The notes under the pieces: model-generated
What the model saw: only the letters and a program-made list of their open reading frames with translations
Database searches by the model: none
Told to the model about the DNA's origin: nothing
Assembly: GCA_946886675.1 (NCBI GenBank)
Contig: CAMPIZ010000120.1
Coordinates: 1-5,889 of the forward strand
Length of the DNA stretch: 5,889 nucleotides
Direction of reading: 5' to 3'
From: an uncultured Flavobacterium sp.
GTDB lineage: Bacteria; Bacteroidota; Bacteroidia; Flavobacteriales; Flavobacteriaceae
Shown here: piece by piece, positions 5,854 through 5,889 of the stretch
Layout: every line of letters begins with the position of its first letter
Numbering within the stretch: the stretch's first letter is position 1
Made by a program: the position numbers and the translations under genes

Positions 5854-5889
5854 ATTTGTAAGAAGATTGTTGAGCTTTACAATGGCACG

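Noticed and set aside
5854..5889. Possible edge of a further gene: a - strand frame with its stop at 5852-5854 or 5877-5879, or a + strand ATG at 5882
   Set aside because: Only about 36 bases remain. A convergent gene would suit the strong - strand T-run after the terminator, while a one-mismatch -7 box (TTTATTTG, 5851-5858) before the ATG at 5882 would suit a + strand gene. The sequence cannot decide between them.
1..5889. Mobile element, CRISPR array, tRNA, riboswitch or defence system
   Set aside because: I saw no repeat array, terminal inverted repeats, transposase or integrase motifs, cloverleaf sequence or long structured leader; no intergenic region exceeds 128 bases.

Overview
The window looks like ordinary core chromosome from a member of the Bacteroidota, most likely a Flavobacterium or close relative in the Flavobacteriaceae. 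Four things point there. Three intergenic regions carry perfect matches to the Bacteroidota -7 promoter element TAnnTTTG. The genes lack convincing Shine-Dalgarno sites and have A/T-rich leaders. Two proteins belong to families known almost only from this phylum (DUF4271 and DUF4296). The base composition is AT-rich throughout. I see no insertion sequence, integrase, CRISPR array, tRNA or rRNA, and no gene whose composition stands apart from its neighbours.

Layout: (1) 1-1711 holds a single-gene unit on the + strand, pckA (ATP-dependent phosphoenolpyruvate carboxykinase), with its own promoter box and a hairpin terminator. (2) 1733-3229 holds a two-gene unit on the - strand: a six-segment membrane protein of the DUF4271 family, then a HemD-fold protein (uroporphyrinogen-III synthase family) 14 bases later, ending in a second hairpin terminator that faces the pckA one. 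(3) 3215-3323 is a short divergent promoter region with one -7 box for each direction and an AT-rich dyad between them. (4) 3324-5853 holds a tightly packed three-gene + strand unit: a dolichol/polyprenol-phosphate mannosyltransferase-like GT2 enzyme, a dihydroorotase of the Bacteroidota type, and a DUF4296 lipoprotein, with gaps of 5 and 3 bases and a hairpin terminator at the end. The last 36 bases cannot be assigned.

The products cover separate functions: gluconeogenesis (PckA), tetrapyrrole synthesis or a HemD-like side role, lipid-linked mannose supply at the inner membrane, pyrimidine synthesis, and an envelope lipoprotein. The third unit mixes metabolic and envelope genes, so co-transcription need not mean one shared pathway. 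I found no evidence for a new defence, mobile or biosynthetic system. The points most worth following up are the replaced metal-binding histidine in the dihydroorotase, the pairing of the HemD-like protein with DUF4271 and its possibly leaderless promoter, and the acidic stretch after the lipoprotein cysteine.
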